Origin: Streptomyces spiramyceticus
GTDB taxonomy: Bacteria; Actinomycetota; Actinomycetes; Streptomycetales; Streptomycetaceae
Assembly: GCF_028807635.1 (NCBI RefSeq)
Contig: NZ_JARBAX010000001.1
Coordinates: forward strand, 3,054,501-3,118,500
Direction of reading: 5' to 3'
Length of the DNA: 64,000 nucleotides
Every line of letters starts with the position of its first letter. The stretch's first letter is position 1. Under the pieces are notes generated by a model. The model was not told where the DNA came from, did no database searches, and worked only from the letters and a program-made list of their open reading frames with translations. The position numbers and the translations under genes are program-made. Below are positions 19,398 to 27,570 of the stretch, one piece after another.

Positions 19398-21146
19398 ATG
19401 GGCCTCCGACCGGCGGACCGCCTTCTCCTGGCGTCAGCACGGCGGGGCGGTGTCTGGGTCGGCGTCATGGTGGTCTCGTCGCTGCTGCTCACCGGCGTCG
19501 CCATCGTGCTGCCCGCCGTCATCGGCCGCAGCGTCGACGCCGTGCTCAGCGGCAACGACGTGGCTCAGTGGCTGGCCCTGAGCGGCGGGTTGATCTTCGT
19601 CCTGGTGGTCTTCGACGCCGTGGACGACCTCGTCGGACAGCTGGCCGAGGCCCGGGCGACGGCCTGGCTGCGGCATGGGCTGCTGCGCCATGTGCTCGCC
19701 CTGGGCCCGCGCGCCACCCGCCGGTTCACGGCGGGAGACCTGGTGAGCCGGCTGGTGGGCAACGCCGCCAGGACCGGGAACTTCGCGTCGGGCCTGGTGT
19801 GGGTCGTCATGGACGTCGTCCCACCGCTCGGCGCGATCGTCGCGCTCGCGCTCATTGATCCCTGGCTGTGCCTCACCTTCCTGGTGGGGCTGCCCCTCGT
19901 GATGTTCCTGGTACGCGCCTTCCTCCGCGACATCGCGGACGCCAACGAGGGCTACTTCCGCGTACAGGGCACAATCGCCGCACGCCTCGTCGACGCCCTG
20001 GGCGGAATCCGTACGATCGTCGCGGCGGGAACGGTCGACCGCGAGGCGCGACGTGTCCTCGCCCCGCTGCCGGAGCTGCACCGCCACGGGCTGGGGATGT
20101 GGAGAGCGGTCGCCCGGATTTCGGCGCGCGGAGATCTTGTCGTCCCCATGCTTGAGGTCGCCGTACTCACGGTGGCCGGACTGGGGCTCGCACAGGGGCG
20201 GATCACACCGGGAGAGCTGCTCGCGGCGAGTGAATACGTCATCATGGCAACCGGCATCAGCAGCGTGATGGCTTCGCTGAACCAGCTCGCCCTCGCCCGC
20301 GCGACAGCCGGGCGGATCACGGAAGTGCTCGCCGAGCCTCCCGTGGAGTACGGCCACGAGCACCTTCCCGAAGGCTCCGGGCAGTTGGAGTTCCGGCGTG
20401 TGACCGTGCGGCGGGCGGGCGGCACCGTCCTCAAGGACCTCGACCTGTCCGTCCCCGGAGGCGCCCTGGTCGCGGTCGTGGGACGCTCCGGCGCCGGAAA
20501 GTCGCTGCTGGCCGCGCTGGCCGGGCGCCTTGCCGACCCGGACGAAGGCGACGTGCTGCTCGACGGCGTGCCGCTGCGCCGCCTCACGCGCGACGATCTC
20601 CGGCAAGCGGTGGCGTACGGCTTCGAACGCCCGGTACTGCTCGGTGAGACCTTCGCCGACGCGATCGGCTTCGGACCACGAAACCCCTCTGCGGACGAGC
20701 TGACGGCGCAGGCCGCGGCGGCCCGCGCCGACGCGTTCATCCGGCACATGCCGGCCGGCTACCGCAGCCGGATCGCCGACACGCCGATATCCGGCGGGGA
20801 AGCGCAACGAGTCGGACTGGCACGCGCGTTCGTGCAGGCCAGGCGGGTGCTCGTGCTCGACGACGTCGCCGCCAGCCTGGACACCGTGACCGAGCACCAC
20901 ATCAGCCAGGTGCTCACCGGCGCGCTCGCCGACCGTACGCGCCTCATCGTGACGCATCGGCCGTCCACAGCGGCCCGGGCGGAGCTCGTGGTCTGGCTCG
21001 CCGACGGCGGAGTCCGCGGCCGGGGCACTCATGACGAACTGTGGGCGGACCCTGAGTACCGGGCCGCGTTCCAGCCGGTTTCCCCCACGGTCACCGAGCC
21101 GTTGGCCGTCATGAGTGGAGTCGTGGGTGGAGGGGGTGCGCGGTGA
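19398..21146 (+). CDS. amfB: ABC transporter, fused permease/ATPase (lanthipeptide export half 1)
   Basis: 582 residues from ATG 19398 (GGGAGTACAC upstream). Six transmembrane helices in residues 15-300, then an ATPase domain: Walker A GRSGAGKS, signature ISGGEAQRVGLARAF, Walker B VLVLDDVAAS, His switch LIVTHRPS. The catalytic Glu after Walker B is Asp, so this site is probably weak and the protein likely works as a heterodimer with the next gene. No peptidase C39 domain is present, so it exports but does not cleave the leader. It overlaps the next gene by 4 bases (GTGA). Naming follows the amf order and could be exchanged with the partner. Confidence 0.9.
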   Translation: MGLRPADRLLLASARRGGVWVGVMVVSSLLLTGVAIVLPAVIGRSVDAVLSGNDVAQWLALSGGLIFVLVVFDAVDDLVGQLAEARATAWLRHGLLRHVLALGPRATRRFTAGDLVSRLVGNAARTGNFASGLVWVVMDVVPPLGAIVALALIDPWLCLTFLVGLPLVMFLVRAFLRDIADANEGYFRVQGTIAARLVDALGGIRTIVAAGTVDREARRVLAPLPELHRHGLGMWRAVARISARGDLVVPMLEVAVLTVAGLGLAQGRITPGELLAASEYVIMATGISSVMASLNQLALARATAGRITEVLAEPPVEYGHEHLPEGSGQLEFRRVTVRRAGGTVLKDLDLSVPGGALVAVVGRSGAGKSLLAALAGRLADPDEGDVLLDGVPLRRLTRDDLRQAVAYGFERPVLLGETFADAIGFGPRNPSADELTAQAAAARADAFIRHMPAGYRSRIADTPISGGEAQRVGLARAFVQARRVLVLDDVAASLDTVTEHHISQVLTGALADRTRLIVTHRPSTAARAELVVWLADGGVRGRGTHDELWADPEYRAAFQPVSPTVTEPLAVMSGVVGGGGAR

Positions 21147-22993
21147 CTCGGCGGTCGTTCCGCATTCTGCTCTCCTCGCTGAGCCGTCGGCGCCGGGAGT
21201 ACTGGCGGCTCGTGGGCTGGTCGCTGGTGCAGGCCGTACCGGCCTTCCTGTCCGGGTGGGTCGTGGCCCGCGCGGTCGACCGCGGTTTCCTCGCCGACCG
21301 GCCCGCCACCGGATTCGCCTGGCTGGGCGTGCTGGCGGGCGCCTACCTCGTCGGAGCCTGGGGAACCCGGCACGCCACGCTGGGACTCGCAGCGCTCATC
21401 GAACCGTTCCGGGACGAGCTGGTCACCCTCGTGACCACCGGCACGCTGAACCGGTCCGCACGGCTGGGCGAGCCGGCCGACACCGCCGGCGTGGCACGGC
21501 TCACCGAGCATGTGGAACGGGCCCGGGACGCCTACGGCGCGGTCGTCCTGTTCATACAGAGCTTTGTGGTCACCGTCATCGGCGTATCGCTGGGCCTGGC
21601 CGGCCTCGCCCCCGTGCTGCTCCTCCTCGTCCTGCCGCCACTTCTGATCGGGCTCGGTATGTTCGTCGCGGCGCTCCGGGCCATGGCCGCCCGGCAGCGG
21701 GCGGTCATCCTGGCCGACGAGCACATCGCCGAAACCACGAGCGCCATCACGGGCGGGCTGCGGGACGTGGTCGCGTGCGGCGCCGAGGAGCGCGTACGAG
21801 CGGAGGCAGGCGCACAGGTCGACGACGCGGCGCGGGCCGTGGTGAAACTGGCGCGGCTCACTGCGGCCAGGACCGCCGCCTTGGGAGTCAGTGGCTGGAT
21901 GCCCCTCATGCTCATCCTCCTGGGAGCGCCCTGGCTGGTGCGCAACGGCGTGACGGCAGGGGCGATCCTGGGCGCGGTGATCTACGTGTCGCAGAGCCTG
22001 CAACCCGCTCTGCAGAGCACCGTCCAGGGAATCGGCGGCAGCGGGCTGTGGCTGCTGGTGACCGTCGGCCGGATGGCCGAGGCTGCCGAGGTGCCGCAGC
22101 CGGAGGACCGGACCGGCGTTCCGGCAGGGGAGCCCCGCACATCCGCAGTGGAGCTGCGCGGTGTCACCTTCGGCTACGCACGGTCCGCGGAGCCGGTGAT
22201 CCGCGACCTCGACCTCGTACTGCGCCCCGGCGAGCACCTGGCCGTGGTCGGCCCGAGCGGCGCCGGAAAGTCCACCCTCGCCGCGCTGATCGCCGGAGTG
22301 CTCGAACCTCAGGCCGGGCAGGTGCGCCTCGGTGACGTACCCGTACGGGCGCTGGTCGGCGACGACCTGGCCCGGCACCGTGTGCTGATCCCGCAGGAGG
22401 CGTACGTCTTCGCGGGCACCCTGGCGGAGAACCTCACCTACCTTGCCCCCGGCGCGGCTCCGGAGGACGTGGAATCGGCGGTACGCGACGTCGGCGCGGG
22501 GCCGCTCGTCGAGCGCATCGGCGGTTACGACGCCCCGCTGGATCCCCAGGAGCTCTCGGCCGGCGAGCGCCAGCTCGTCGCGTTGGCGCGAGCCCTTCTC
22601 CCGTCACCGCGCCTGACGCTGCTGGACGAGGCCACCTGCCACCTCGATCCGGTCGCCGAGGCGGTCGCGGAGGAGGCGTTCGCCCGCCGCCCGGGCACCC
22701 TGATCGTCGTCGCCCACCGCATCAGCTCGGCGCTGCGGGCCGACCGGGTGCTGGTCATGGACGGTACGCGGGTCCGCCTCGGCACCCACGAGGAGCTGAT
22801 GGCCGACTCCGCGCTCTACCGTGACCTGGTCGGGCACTGGGGTGCTGGGGCGGCAGGCCCGTCGCCCGCAGCGCCGTCCAGTGCGGACCGGTTCCCGGCG
22901 TCCTCCGTGCCACGGTCACACCCAGCCCGATTCCCGGGCTATCCGTATGGCGTCGATCCGGTTGCGTCCCCCGGCCTTGTTCGTGATCGCTGA
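21143..22993 (+). CDS. amfA: ABC transporter, fused permease/ATPase (lanthipeptide export half 2)
   Basis: 616 residues from GTG 21143, coupled to the preceding gene. Transmembrane segments lie in residues 15-310. The ATPase has Walker A GPSGAGKS, signature LSAGERQLVALARALL, a complete Walker B with Glu (LTLLDEATCHLD) and the His switch VVAHRISS. It is thus the catalytically intact partner. The last 25 or so residues are Pro/Ser-rich and their DNA overlaps the 3' end of the convergent regulator gene by 78 bases, which suggests the tail is a late extension. Confidence 0.9.
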   Translation: MTRRSFRILLSSLSRRRREYWRLVGWSLVQAVPAFLSGWVVARAVDRGFLADRPATGFAWLGVLAGAYLVGAWGTRHATLGLAALIEPFRDELVTLVTTGTLNRSARLGEPADTAGVARLTEHVERARDAYGAVVLFIQSFVVTVIGVSLGLAGLAPVLLLLVLPPLLIGLGMFVAALRAMAARQRAVILADEHIAETTSAITGGLRDVVACGAEERVRAEAGAQVDDAARAVVKLARLTAARTAALGVSGWMPLMLILLGAPWLVRNGVTAGAILGAVIYVSQSLQPALQSTVQGIGGSGLWLLVTVGRMAEAAEVPQPEDRTGVPAGEPRTSAVELRGVTFGYARSAEPVIRDLDLVLRPGEHLAVVGPSGAGKSTLAALIAGVLEPQAGQVRLGDVPVRALVGDDLARHRVLIPQEAYVFAGTLAENLTYLAPGAAPEDVESAVRDVGAGPLVERIGGYDAPLDPQELSAGERQLVALARALLPSPRLTLLDEATCHLDPVAEAVAEEAFARRPGTLIVVAHRISSALRADRVLVMDGTRVRLGTHEELMADSALYRDLVGHWGAGAAGPSPAAPSSADRFPASSVPRSHPARFPGYPYGVDPVASPGLVRDR

Positions 22994-23521
22994 GAGGTGG
23001 TTGCGGACCGTGCCGACGGACAGGGACAGCCGCTCGGCGATCTCCCGCGTAGGCATGCCGTCAGCGGTCATACGCAGGACATCCACCTCCCGCGGGGTCA
23101 GCGGGTTCTCTCCCGCGTCGAGCGCGACCAGCGCGAATTCCGGGTCGATGAACCGCTTCCCCCTGACCAGCTTGCGGACGCCGTAGACGAGACGGTCCGG
23201 TGGGGCGTTCGTACTGATGACACCGGCAGCGTGCAGGTCGAGCATGCGCCGGAGGCGCTCGGGTGTCGGCGAGGTCATCATCAACAGCATTCGGCACTCC
23301 GGGAGCCGCGCGGCCAGCTCACCCCCGGTGGCGAATTCCTCGCCCTCCTTGCAGTCGACGTCGACCACGGCCACGTCGGGGCGGCACAGCACCGCCCTCG
23401 CCAGGGCGTCACCATTCCCGTCTGCTTCGGCGACGACTTCGATGTCCTTTTCGCGAGACAGGAGAGCGGCGAGCGCCCCCCGCACGAGGCGGGTGTTCTC
23501 GACGAGAAGAACGCGGATCAA
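22916..23521 (-). CDS. amfR: NarL/LuxR-type response regulator of the lanthipeptide cluster (AmfR/RamR-like)
   Basis: 201 residues from a TTG at 23521 that has GGGAG five bases upstream; a GTG at 23533 is in frame but lacks a ribosome site. The receiver starts IRVLLVENTRLVRGALAALL. The phosphoacceptor-like Asp is kept in PDVAVVDVDCKEG, but the usual acidic pair reads EN and the conserved Lys is lost (AAGVISTNAPPD). The LuxR helix-turn-helix is ENPLTPREVDVLRMTADGMPTR followed by SVGTVRNHLSAITNKAG. RamR and AmfR activate the lan operon; the same is inferred here. No sensor kinase is adjacent. Confidence 0.9.
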   Translation of the reverse strand: MIRVLLVENTRLVRGALAALLSREKDIEVVAEADGNGDALARAVLCRPDVAVVDVDCKEGEEFATGGELAARLPECRMLLMMTSPTPERLRRMLDLHAAGVISTNAPPDRLVYGVRKLVRGKRFIDPEFALVALDAGENPLTPREVDVLRMTADGMPTREIAERLSLSVGTVRNHLSAITNKAGGRNRIDAIRIARESGWV

Positions 23522-23657
23522 TGTCGCTCCCACCTGGCCGTATGCGGCCTGCTGTCACAGCTCGCCCTGCTGTCACACCTCGTCTCGGCTTGTTCCACGC
23601 CGTGTGAAAGTCCTAGACCCATTATCGCCGCCATGTCAGGACCTGCTATCCGGTGAG

Positions 23658-24555
23658 TCACGCGGTCGTGATCGCTGCCACCCGGTCTCGCCATGGCGTC
23701 AGAGGGACCTCCGCACGTCGGCCGGGCTCGAAGCCCGCCGCCCTCGCCGCCGCGTCCATGCGGCACAGCCCGCACACCGTCTCGCCTTCGACCGGCCGGA
23801 ACGCGTGGTCGTCACCCGGCCCCGCGCACAGCACCAGCTCCGCCCGGTCCCGGCCGGGCGCAGGCGCCGCCGTAGCGACCAACCGGGCTACCGACGGCAC
23901 CTCGGGCATCTTCTGCACCAGCCGATACCGCAGGAACCCGACCACCGACCTCACCCCCTCCCCCGGCAGCCCCGCGCAGAGCGCCCGCCGCAGCTCCCCC
24001 GGCGAAACCCCGCGCCGCAACCACTCCGCCGCCGTCTCCGCCAGCCCCTGCGCCTCTCGTACGCCGAGATGCAGGCCCCGGTTCGTCTGCCGCAGGGAGA
24101 GCAACACCTTCGCCGCCTCGGCGAGTTCGCCGGTGAGCGGTCCCGGCTCGTCTTCGGGTGGGGGGGAGGTTCTTCTCCTGTTCTTCTTCCTCCGTAGGAG
24201 AGTGTCCGACCACCCGATCGGTCGAATCACCGGCCGTCGGCATCTGCGCACTCGGTGACGCGGCAACGTCGTTCGTAAGCGTCTGTTCAGTGACCCAACG
24301 CCCGCGCTCGTTCTGCCGCTTGTTCTCCCGCAGAAACCCGCACTCCACCAGCAGCGCCTTGGCCTTCTGGTACGCCCGCGGCTTGATCCCGAGCCGGGCG
24401 GCGTGATCGCTCAGCGGCTTGTCGCACCTGCTCTCGGGGAGCCCGAGGACGTACAGCAGGAGCATTTTCGCGTCGTTGTTGAGGCGTGAATGCCGCACGA
24501 TCGCGTGCGGGGCCTTGAGGTAGTCGCGCGACGGCGCGATAGCATGCCGGAGCAT
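23658..24555 (-). pseudogene. Frameshifted helix-turn-helix protein (replication-initiator-like)
   Basis: The N-terminal part reads from ATG 24555 (MLRHAIAPSRDYLKAPHAIV, then a winged-helix-like GLPESRCDKPLSDHAARLGI). The C-terminal part is in another frame (LTGELAEAAKVLLSLRQTNR through GVRSVVGFLRYRLVQKM, ending in a CxxC and PWRDRVAAI). Streptomycete relatives carry both in one chain of about 300 residues. The frames meet at a run of seven G (24160-24166, C on the coding strand); one base fewer would join them into 298 codons. It may be a true mutation, a sequencing slip, or a slippery site. The function is unknown. As written, the first frame would end at 23812 after 247 residues. Confidence 0.75.
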
Positions 24556-24621
24556 TCCGTTGGACCTCTGATCCAGTCGGTGTGTAGGTCCTCGGCCGGT
24601 GTCGCAAGCACCGCCGGGGGC

Positions 24622-24640
24622 CGCTCCGAATAACGGAGCG
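24622..24640. promoter_or_regulatory. Perfect inverted repeat between two minus-strand genes
   Basis: CGCTCCG and CGGAGCG flank AATAA. It lies 12 bases past the end of the 24652-25059 gene and about 65 bases before ATG 24555. It can be a weak terminator or an operator for the frameshifted gene. Confidence 0.5.
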
Positions 24641-24651
24641 TGATGACGCGG

Positions 24652-25059
24652 TTACCGTACAGCACGGACCGCCCGCTCGACCATTTCAAGCAACAATTCG
24701 CCGTCCACGAACGGCACTTCATCCGTAGGCAGCGACTGCCACCCCAGTGGCCAGGTGTCTCCGTCCATCGCCGGTACGCCGACGAACGCCGCGCCCCCCG
24801 CGTTCCGGCTCAGCGCCCGCACACCCGCCGGCCAGCGGTGGGCGGCAGCGGTTTGCGGTGGCAACAGGAAGTACATGTTCCGCGCGCCGGTGCCCTCGCG
24901 GACGATCGGCCCGGCCTGGAAGTCCGTGAACTGCAGGATTTCGTACGCGGCTTGCTCGCCCAGGATGCCCTCGATGCGTACGGCGTCGAAGTGGATTCCG
25001 GCATGTCGCAGCGCGTGTCCGGAAGCGGGCACCCAGGAGGGCGGAGTTTCTCTGTTCAT
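24652..25059 (-). CDS. Conserved streptomycete hypothetical protein
   Basis: 135 residues from ATG 25059 (MNRETPPSWVPASGHALRHA). Conserved-looking blocks are GIHFDAVRIEGILGEQAAYEI, split here as AVRIEGILGE and YEILQF, then REGTGARNMYFLLPPQTAAA and FVGVPAMDGDTWPLGW. I recall similar proteins beside XRE/DUF397 pairs in other Streptomyces, but know no function. There are no membrane segments and no catalytic motif I can name. It is divergent from the XRE gene, sharing an 84-base control region, and precedes the frameshifted HTH gene on the same strand. Confidence 0.7.
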   Translation of the reverse strand: MNRETPPSWVPASGHALRHAGIHFDAVRIEGILGEQAAYEILQFTDFQAGPIVREGTGARNMYFLLPPQTAAAHRWPAGVRALSRNAGGAAFVGVPAMDGDTWPLGWQSLPTDEVPFVDGELLLEMVERAVRAVR

Positions 25060-25122
25060 GAAACAGACGATTGCGCGTGGGAGTTGAATGTGACCAGCAC
25101 CACACGAAGGTCGTGCAGGGTC

Positions 25123-25150
25123 TGTGCACTTGGGGAGGATGTTGTGCACT
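25123..25150 (+). promoter_or_regulatory. TGTGCACT direct repeats around the XRE gene start
   Basis: TGTGCACT occurs at 25123-25130 and again at 25143-25150, 20 bases apart (two helical turns), bracketing the GGGGAGGA ribosome site. Position and spacing suggest autoregulation of the XRE regulator. Confidence 0.5.
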
Positions 25151-25956
25151 CCAGTGAACGAAGTTCCGGCAACGCGAAGATGTTCGGCTCGTTGCTGCGC
25201 TTCTACCGCGAACGTGCAGGAATCTCGCAGGAGGCGTTGAGCCGTCGCATCGGCTTCTCCAAGTCCCAAGTAGCCATGGTGGAACGGGGGGAGCGCCCGC
25301 CAAAGGGCACCTTCGTCCCGAGCGCAGACGAGGTACTGGGTGCACAAGGTGCACTCCTAGCCGCAGCGAAAGAGCTGAGAGTCAGCCATTTGCCTTCCTG
25401 GTTCAAGGCATTCGTAGACGAGGAGGCGAACGCTGTCTCCCTGCACTCGTACGTAACTCACGTAGTCCCTGGGCTACTCCAGATTGAGGCGTACGCACGC
25501 GCAGTGTTCAGCTGCCACTATCCGCCGCTGGACGACGAGGAGATCGAAGGCCGGGTTGCGGCCCGGCTGGAGCGCCAAAAGCTCTTCCAGCGAAAGCCCG
25601 TGCCAGCCATTGGCTTCGTACTCGAACTCGCTGCGCTCTCTCGCCCGATCGGCGGTCCACAGGTCCTCCAAGAGCAACTGGACCACGTCCTCGACGTCGC
25701 CCGGCTGCGTAACGTCGAGATCCAGCTGATGCCGCCGTACCGACTGACTCATGCAGGCCTAGACGGCCCCATGACCCTGCTGGAGACTACCGAGCGACGC
25801 CAACTCGCATACGTCGAGGGCCAGAGCGGCAGTTACTTCGTAAGCGAACAGCCTTCCTTGGGAGACCTGTTCGGAAAGTATGGCATTCTGCGAGCTCAGG
25901 CTCACAGCCCCGAAGAGTCCGTGAAGCTGATCGAACAGGTGGCACACGCACTATGA
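25144..25956 (+). CDS. XRE-family regulator with DUF5753 (Scr1-like)
   Basis: 270 residues from GTG 25144, with GGGGAGGA five bases upstream; an ATG at 25180 is internal. The HTH is LLRFYRERAGISQEALSRRI followed by FSKSQVAMVERGERPP. The DUF5753 domain includes VVPGLLQIEAYARAVF, RLERQKLFQRKP and RNVEIQLMPP. This is the typical large partner of DUF397 proteins in Streptomyces, a pair whose best-known members modulate development and antibiotic output. It overlaps the DUF397 gene by 4 bases (ATGA), so the two are coupled. Confidence 0.92.
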   Translation: MHSSERSSGNAKMFGSLLRFYRERAGISQEALSRRIGFSKSQVAMVERGERPPKGTFVPSADEVLGAQGALLAAAKELRVSHLPSWFKAFVDEEANAVSLHSYVTHVVPGLLQIEAYARAVFSCHYPPLDDEEIEGRVAARLERQKLFQRKPVPAIGFVLELAALSRPIGGPQVLQEQLDHVLDVARLRNVEIQLMPPYRLTHAGLDGPMTLLETTERRQLAYVEGQSGSYFVSEQPSLGDLFGKYGILRAQAHSPEESVKLIEQVAHAL

Positions 25957-26258
25957 GCACCGACCTCAATTGGATCAAGAGCAGCTACAGCGGCAGCCAA
26001 GGCGGCGAGTGCGTCGAAGTGGCCACCTCCTGGACCAAGTCCAGCTACAGCGGCGACCAGGGCGGGGCCTGCATCGAGGTCGCCACCTCCTGGACCAAGT
26101 CCAGCCACAGCGGTGACCATGGGGCCTGCATCGAAGTCGCAACCTGCCCCCACACCATCCACGTCCGCGACTCCAAAGACACCACCCGCCCCGCCCTCAC
26201 CCTCACCCCCGCCGCCTGGTCCGCCTTCGTCGCCGACGTGCTCAGCCGTCACATGTAG
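25953..26258 (+). CDS. DUF397 protein with triplicated N-terminal motif
   Basis: 101 residues from ATG 25953. The DUF397 motif WxKSSYSGxxGGxCVEVA is present three times in tandem (residues 7-24, 27-44, 47-62), then the single normal end HTIHVRDSKDTTRPALTLTP and AWSAFVADVL. Standard family members are 60-80 residues with one or sometimes two copies. DUF397 proteins bind and modulate their XRE/DUF5753 partner, here the gene immediately upstream. The last 17 bases overlap the convergent MmpS-like gene. Confidence 0.92.
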   Translation: MSTDLNWIKSSYSGSQGGECVEVATSWTKSSYSGDQGGACIEVATSWTKSSHSGDHGACIEVATCPHTIHVRDSKDTTRPALTLTPAAWSAFVADVLSRHM

Positions 26259-26664
26259 CCGTCGCGAATTTCCCACGCGCCGTGGACGTTTGCGGTGGGT
26301 TGTCGTCCACCGTCACCGAGCACGTGGCCGTCCCGCCGGACTCCCCGAGAGTGACGACGAGCGAGCCGCCCTTCATAAGGCCCGTGCTCTCCACTTCCTT
26401 GCGCCACGGCAGACGGACGTCGGACACGCTGCTCGACGACGTGTTGCCGTTGTTCCAGGTGGTGTAGGTGATCGACGCGTCCTTCGCGTCGCCTGTCACC
26501 TCGTACGTCACCCGGATCTTCCGGTCCGACTCCTCGTCGGCCTCGTTGAAGACCATCGCGGCGATCGCGACGACGCCGAGGACAATGGCAACCGCGAAAC
26601 CCAGGAGCACCCAGGGCCACACCCGGCGCTTCTCGGCGCGCGGGGCCCACTGAGGTTCGGACAT
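26242..26664 (-). CDS. MmpS-like membrane-anchored protein
   Basis: 140 residues from ATG 26664 with GGAAGGA upstream. One membrane segment (VWPWVLLGFAVAIVLGVVAI) is followed by an extracytoplasmic beta domain: RVTYEVTGDAKDASITYTTW, then VRLPWRKEVESTG and CSVTVDDN. This matches the MmpS transport-accessory fold of actinobacteria. There is no MmpL partner nearby; many streptomycete copies are solitary. Two cysteines (CSVTVDD and TATCDG) may form a disulfide. Confidence 0.8.
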   Translation of the reverse strand: MSEPQWAPRAEKRRVWPWVLLGFAVAIVLGVVAIAAMVFNEADEESDRKIRVTYEVTGDAKDASITYTTWNNGNTSSSSVSDVRLPWRKEVESTGLMKGGSLVVTLGESGGTATCSVTVDDNPPQTSTARGKFATATCDG

Positions 26665-26811
26665 GAGAGCCGGTGTCCTTCCAGAGGCCGGAGGGGAGCG
26701 GTTCCTTGCCTCTCGATCATTCGCCGGGCCAGGCCGACGCGCCCTGGGGCGTAGGCCGACAGGGTGGTGGTGTGGTGTGCGCGAGCCGCGCCGGTGCCTG
26801 ATCATCGAGAG

Positions 26812-27411
26812 ATGAGCACCGTGATTCGACTCGCCCAGCAACCGGACGCCGACGAACTGCTCGGCCGCAGCCCGCTCGCCGCCCTGGTCGGCATGCTGCT
26901 CGACCAGCAGGTACCGATGGAGTGGGCGTTCACGGGCCCGTACACGATCGCCCGGCGCATGGGCGGCGACGACCTGGACGCGCACGAGATCGCCGCGTAC
27001 GACCCGGAAGCCTTCGTAGACCTGCTGTCGGCGAAACCGGCCGTGCACCGCTACCCGGGCTCGATGGCGAAGCGCGTGCAGCAGCTGTGCCAGTACCTGG
27101 TGGAGCACTACGACGGGGACGCGGCGGGGGTGTGGCGCGACGTCGCCACCGGCAAGGAGCTGCTGGCCCGCCTGAACGACCTGCCCGGCTTCGGCAAGCA
27201 GAAGTCGCAGATCTTCCTCGCACTGCTGGGCAAGCAGCTCGGCGTACGGCCGGAGGGCTGGCGGGAGGCGGCCGGGGCGTACGGCGACGAAGGGTCGTAC
27301 CGGTCGGCCGCGGACATCACGGGGCCGGAGTCGCTGGCGAAGGTGCGGGCGTTCAAGCAGGAGGCGAAGCGGGCGGCGAAGGCGGCGGCCCCGGCCAAGA
27401 AGAAGGCGTAG
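26812..27411 (+). CDS. HhH-GPD-family base-excision repair protein
   Basis: 199 residues from ATG 26812. The N-terminus IRLAQQPDADELLGRSPLAA and LLDQQVPMEWAFTGP, then the helix-hairpin-helix DLPGFGKQKSQIFLALLGKQ, fit the small actinobacterial HhH-GPD group. A Lys/Ala-rich tail (AKRAAKAAAPAKKKA) may aid DNA binding. An FeS cluster loop is not seen. The catalytic Asp expected after the hairpin is not obvious, so glycosylase activity is not proven. It is divergent from the MmpS-like gene. Confidence 0.88.
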   Translation: MSTVIRLAQQPDADELLGRSPLAALVGMLLDQQVPMEWAFTGPYTIARRMGGDDLDAHEIAAYDPEAFVDLLSAKPAVHRYPGSMAKRVQQLCQYLVEHYDGDAAGVWRDVATGKELLARLNDLPGFGKQKSQIFLALLGKQLGVRPEGWREAAGAYGDEGSYRSAADITGPESLAKVRAFKQEAKRAAKAAAPAKKKA

Positions 27412-27570
27412 ACGGGCGGGCACGCGGGTGCCGAGTGCCCGGATAGAGGGCGGGACACACCGGACGCCGTACTTCCGCTCACGGTTTACTCCCGTTCTGG
27501 CACTGAATACGACCTTTGAGCCCCCGCCTCATGGCTGCGCCCGGAGCCGCTTGCCCGGTAGGCTTTCCGT

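Noticed and set aside
7874..26258. tRNA-Ser(GGA) as the attachment site of an island ending near 26 kb
   Set aside because: The tRNA 3' end sequence was not seen again near 23-27 kb and no integrase is present.
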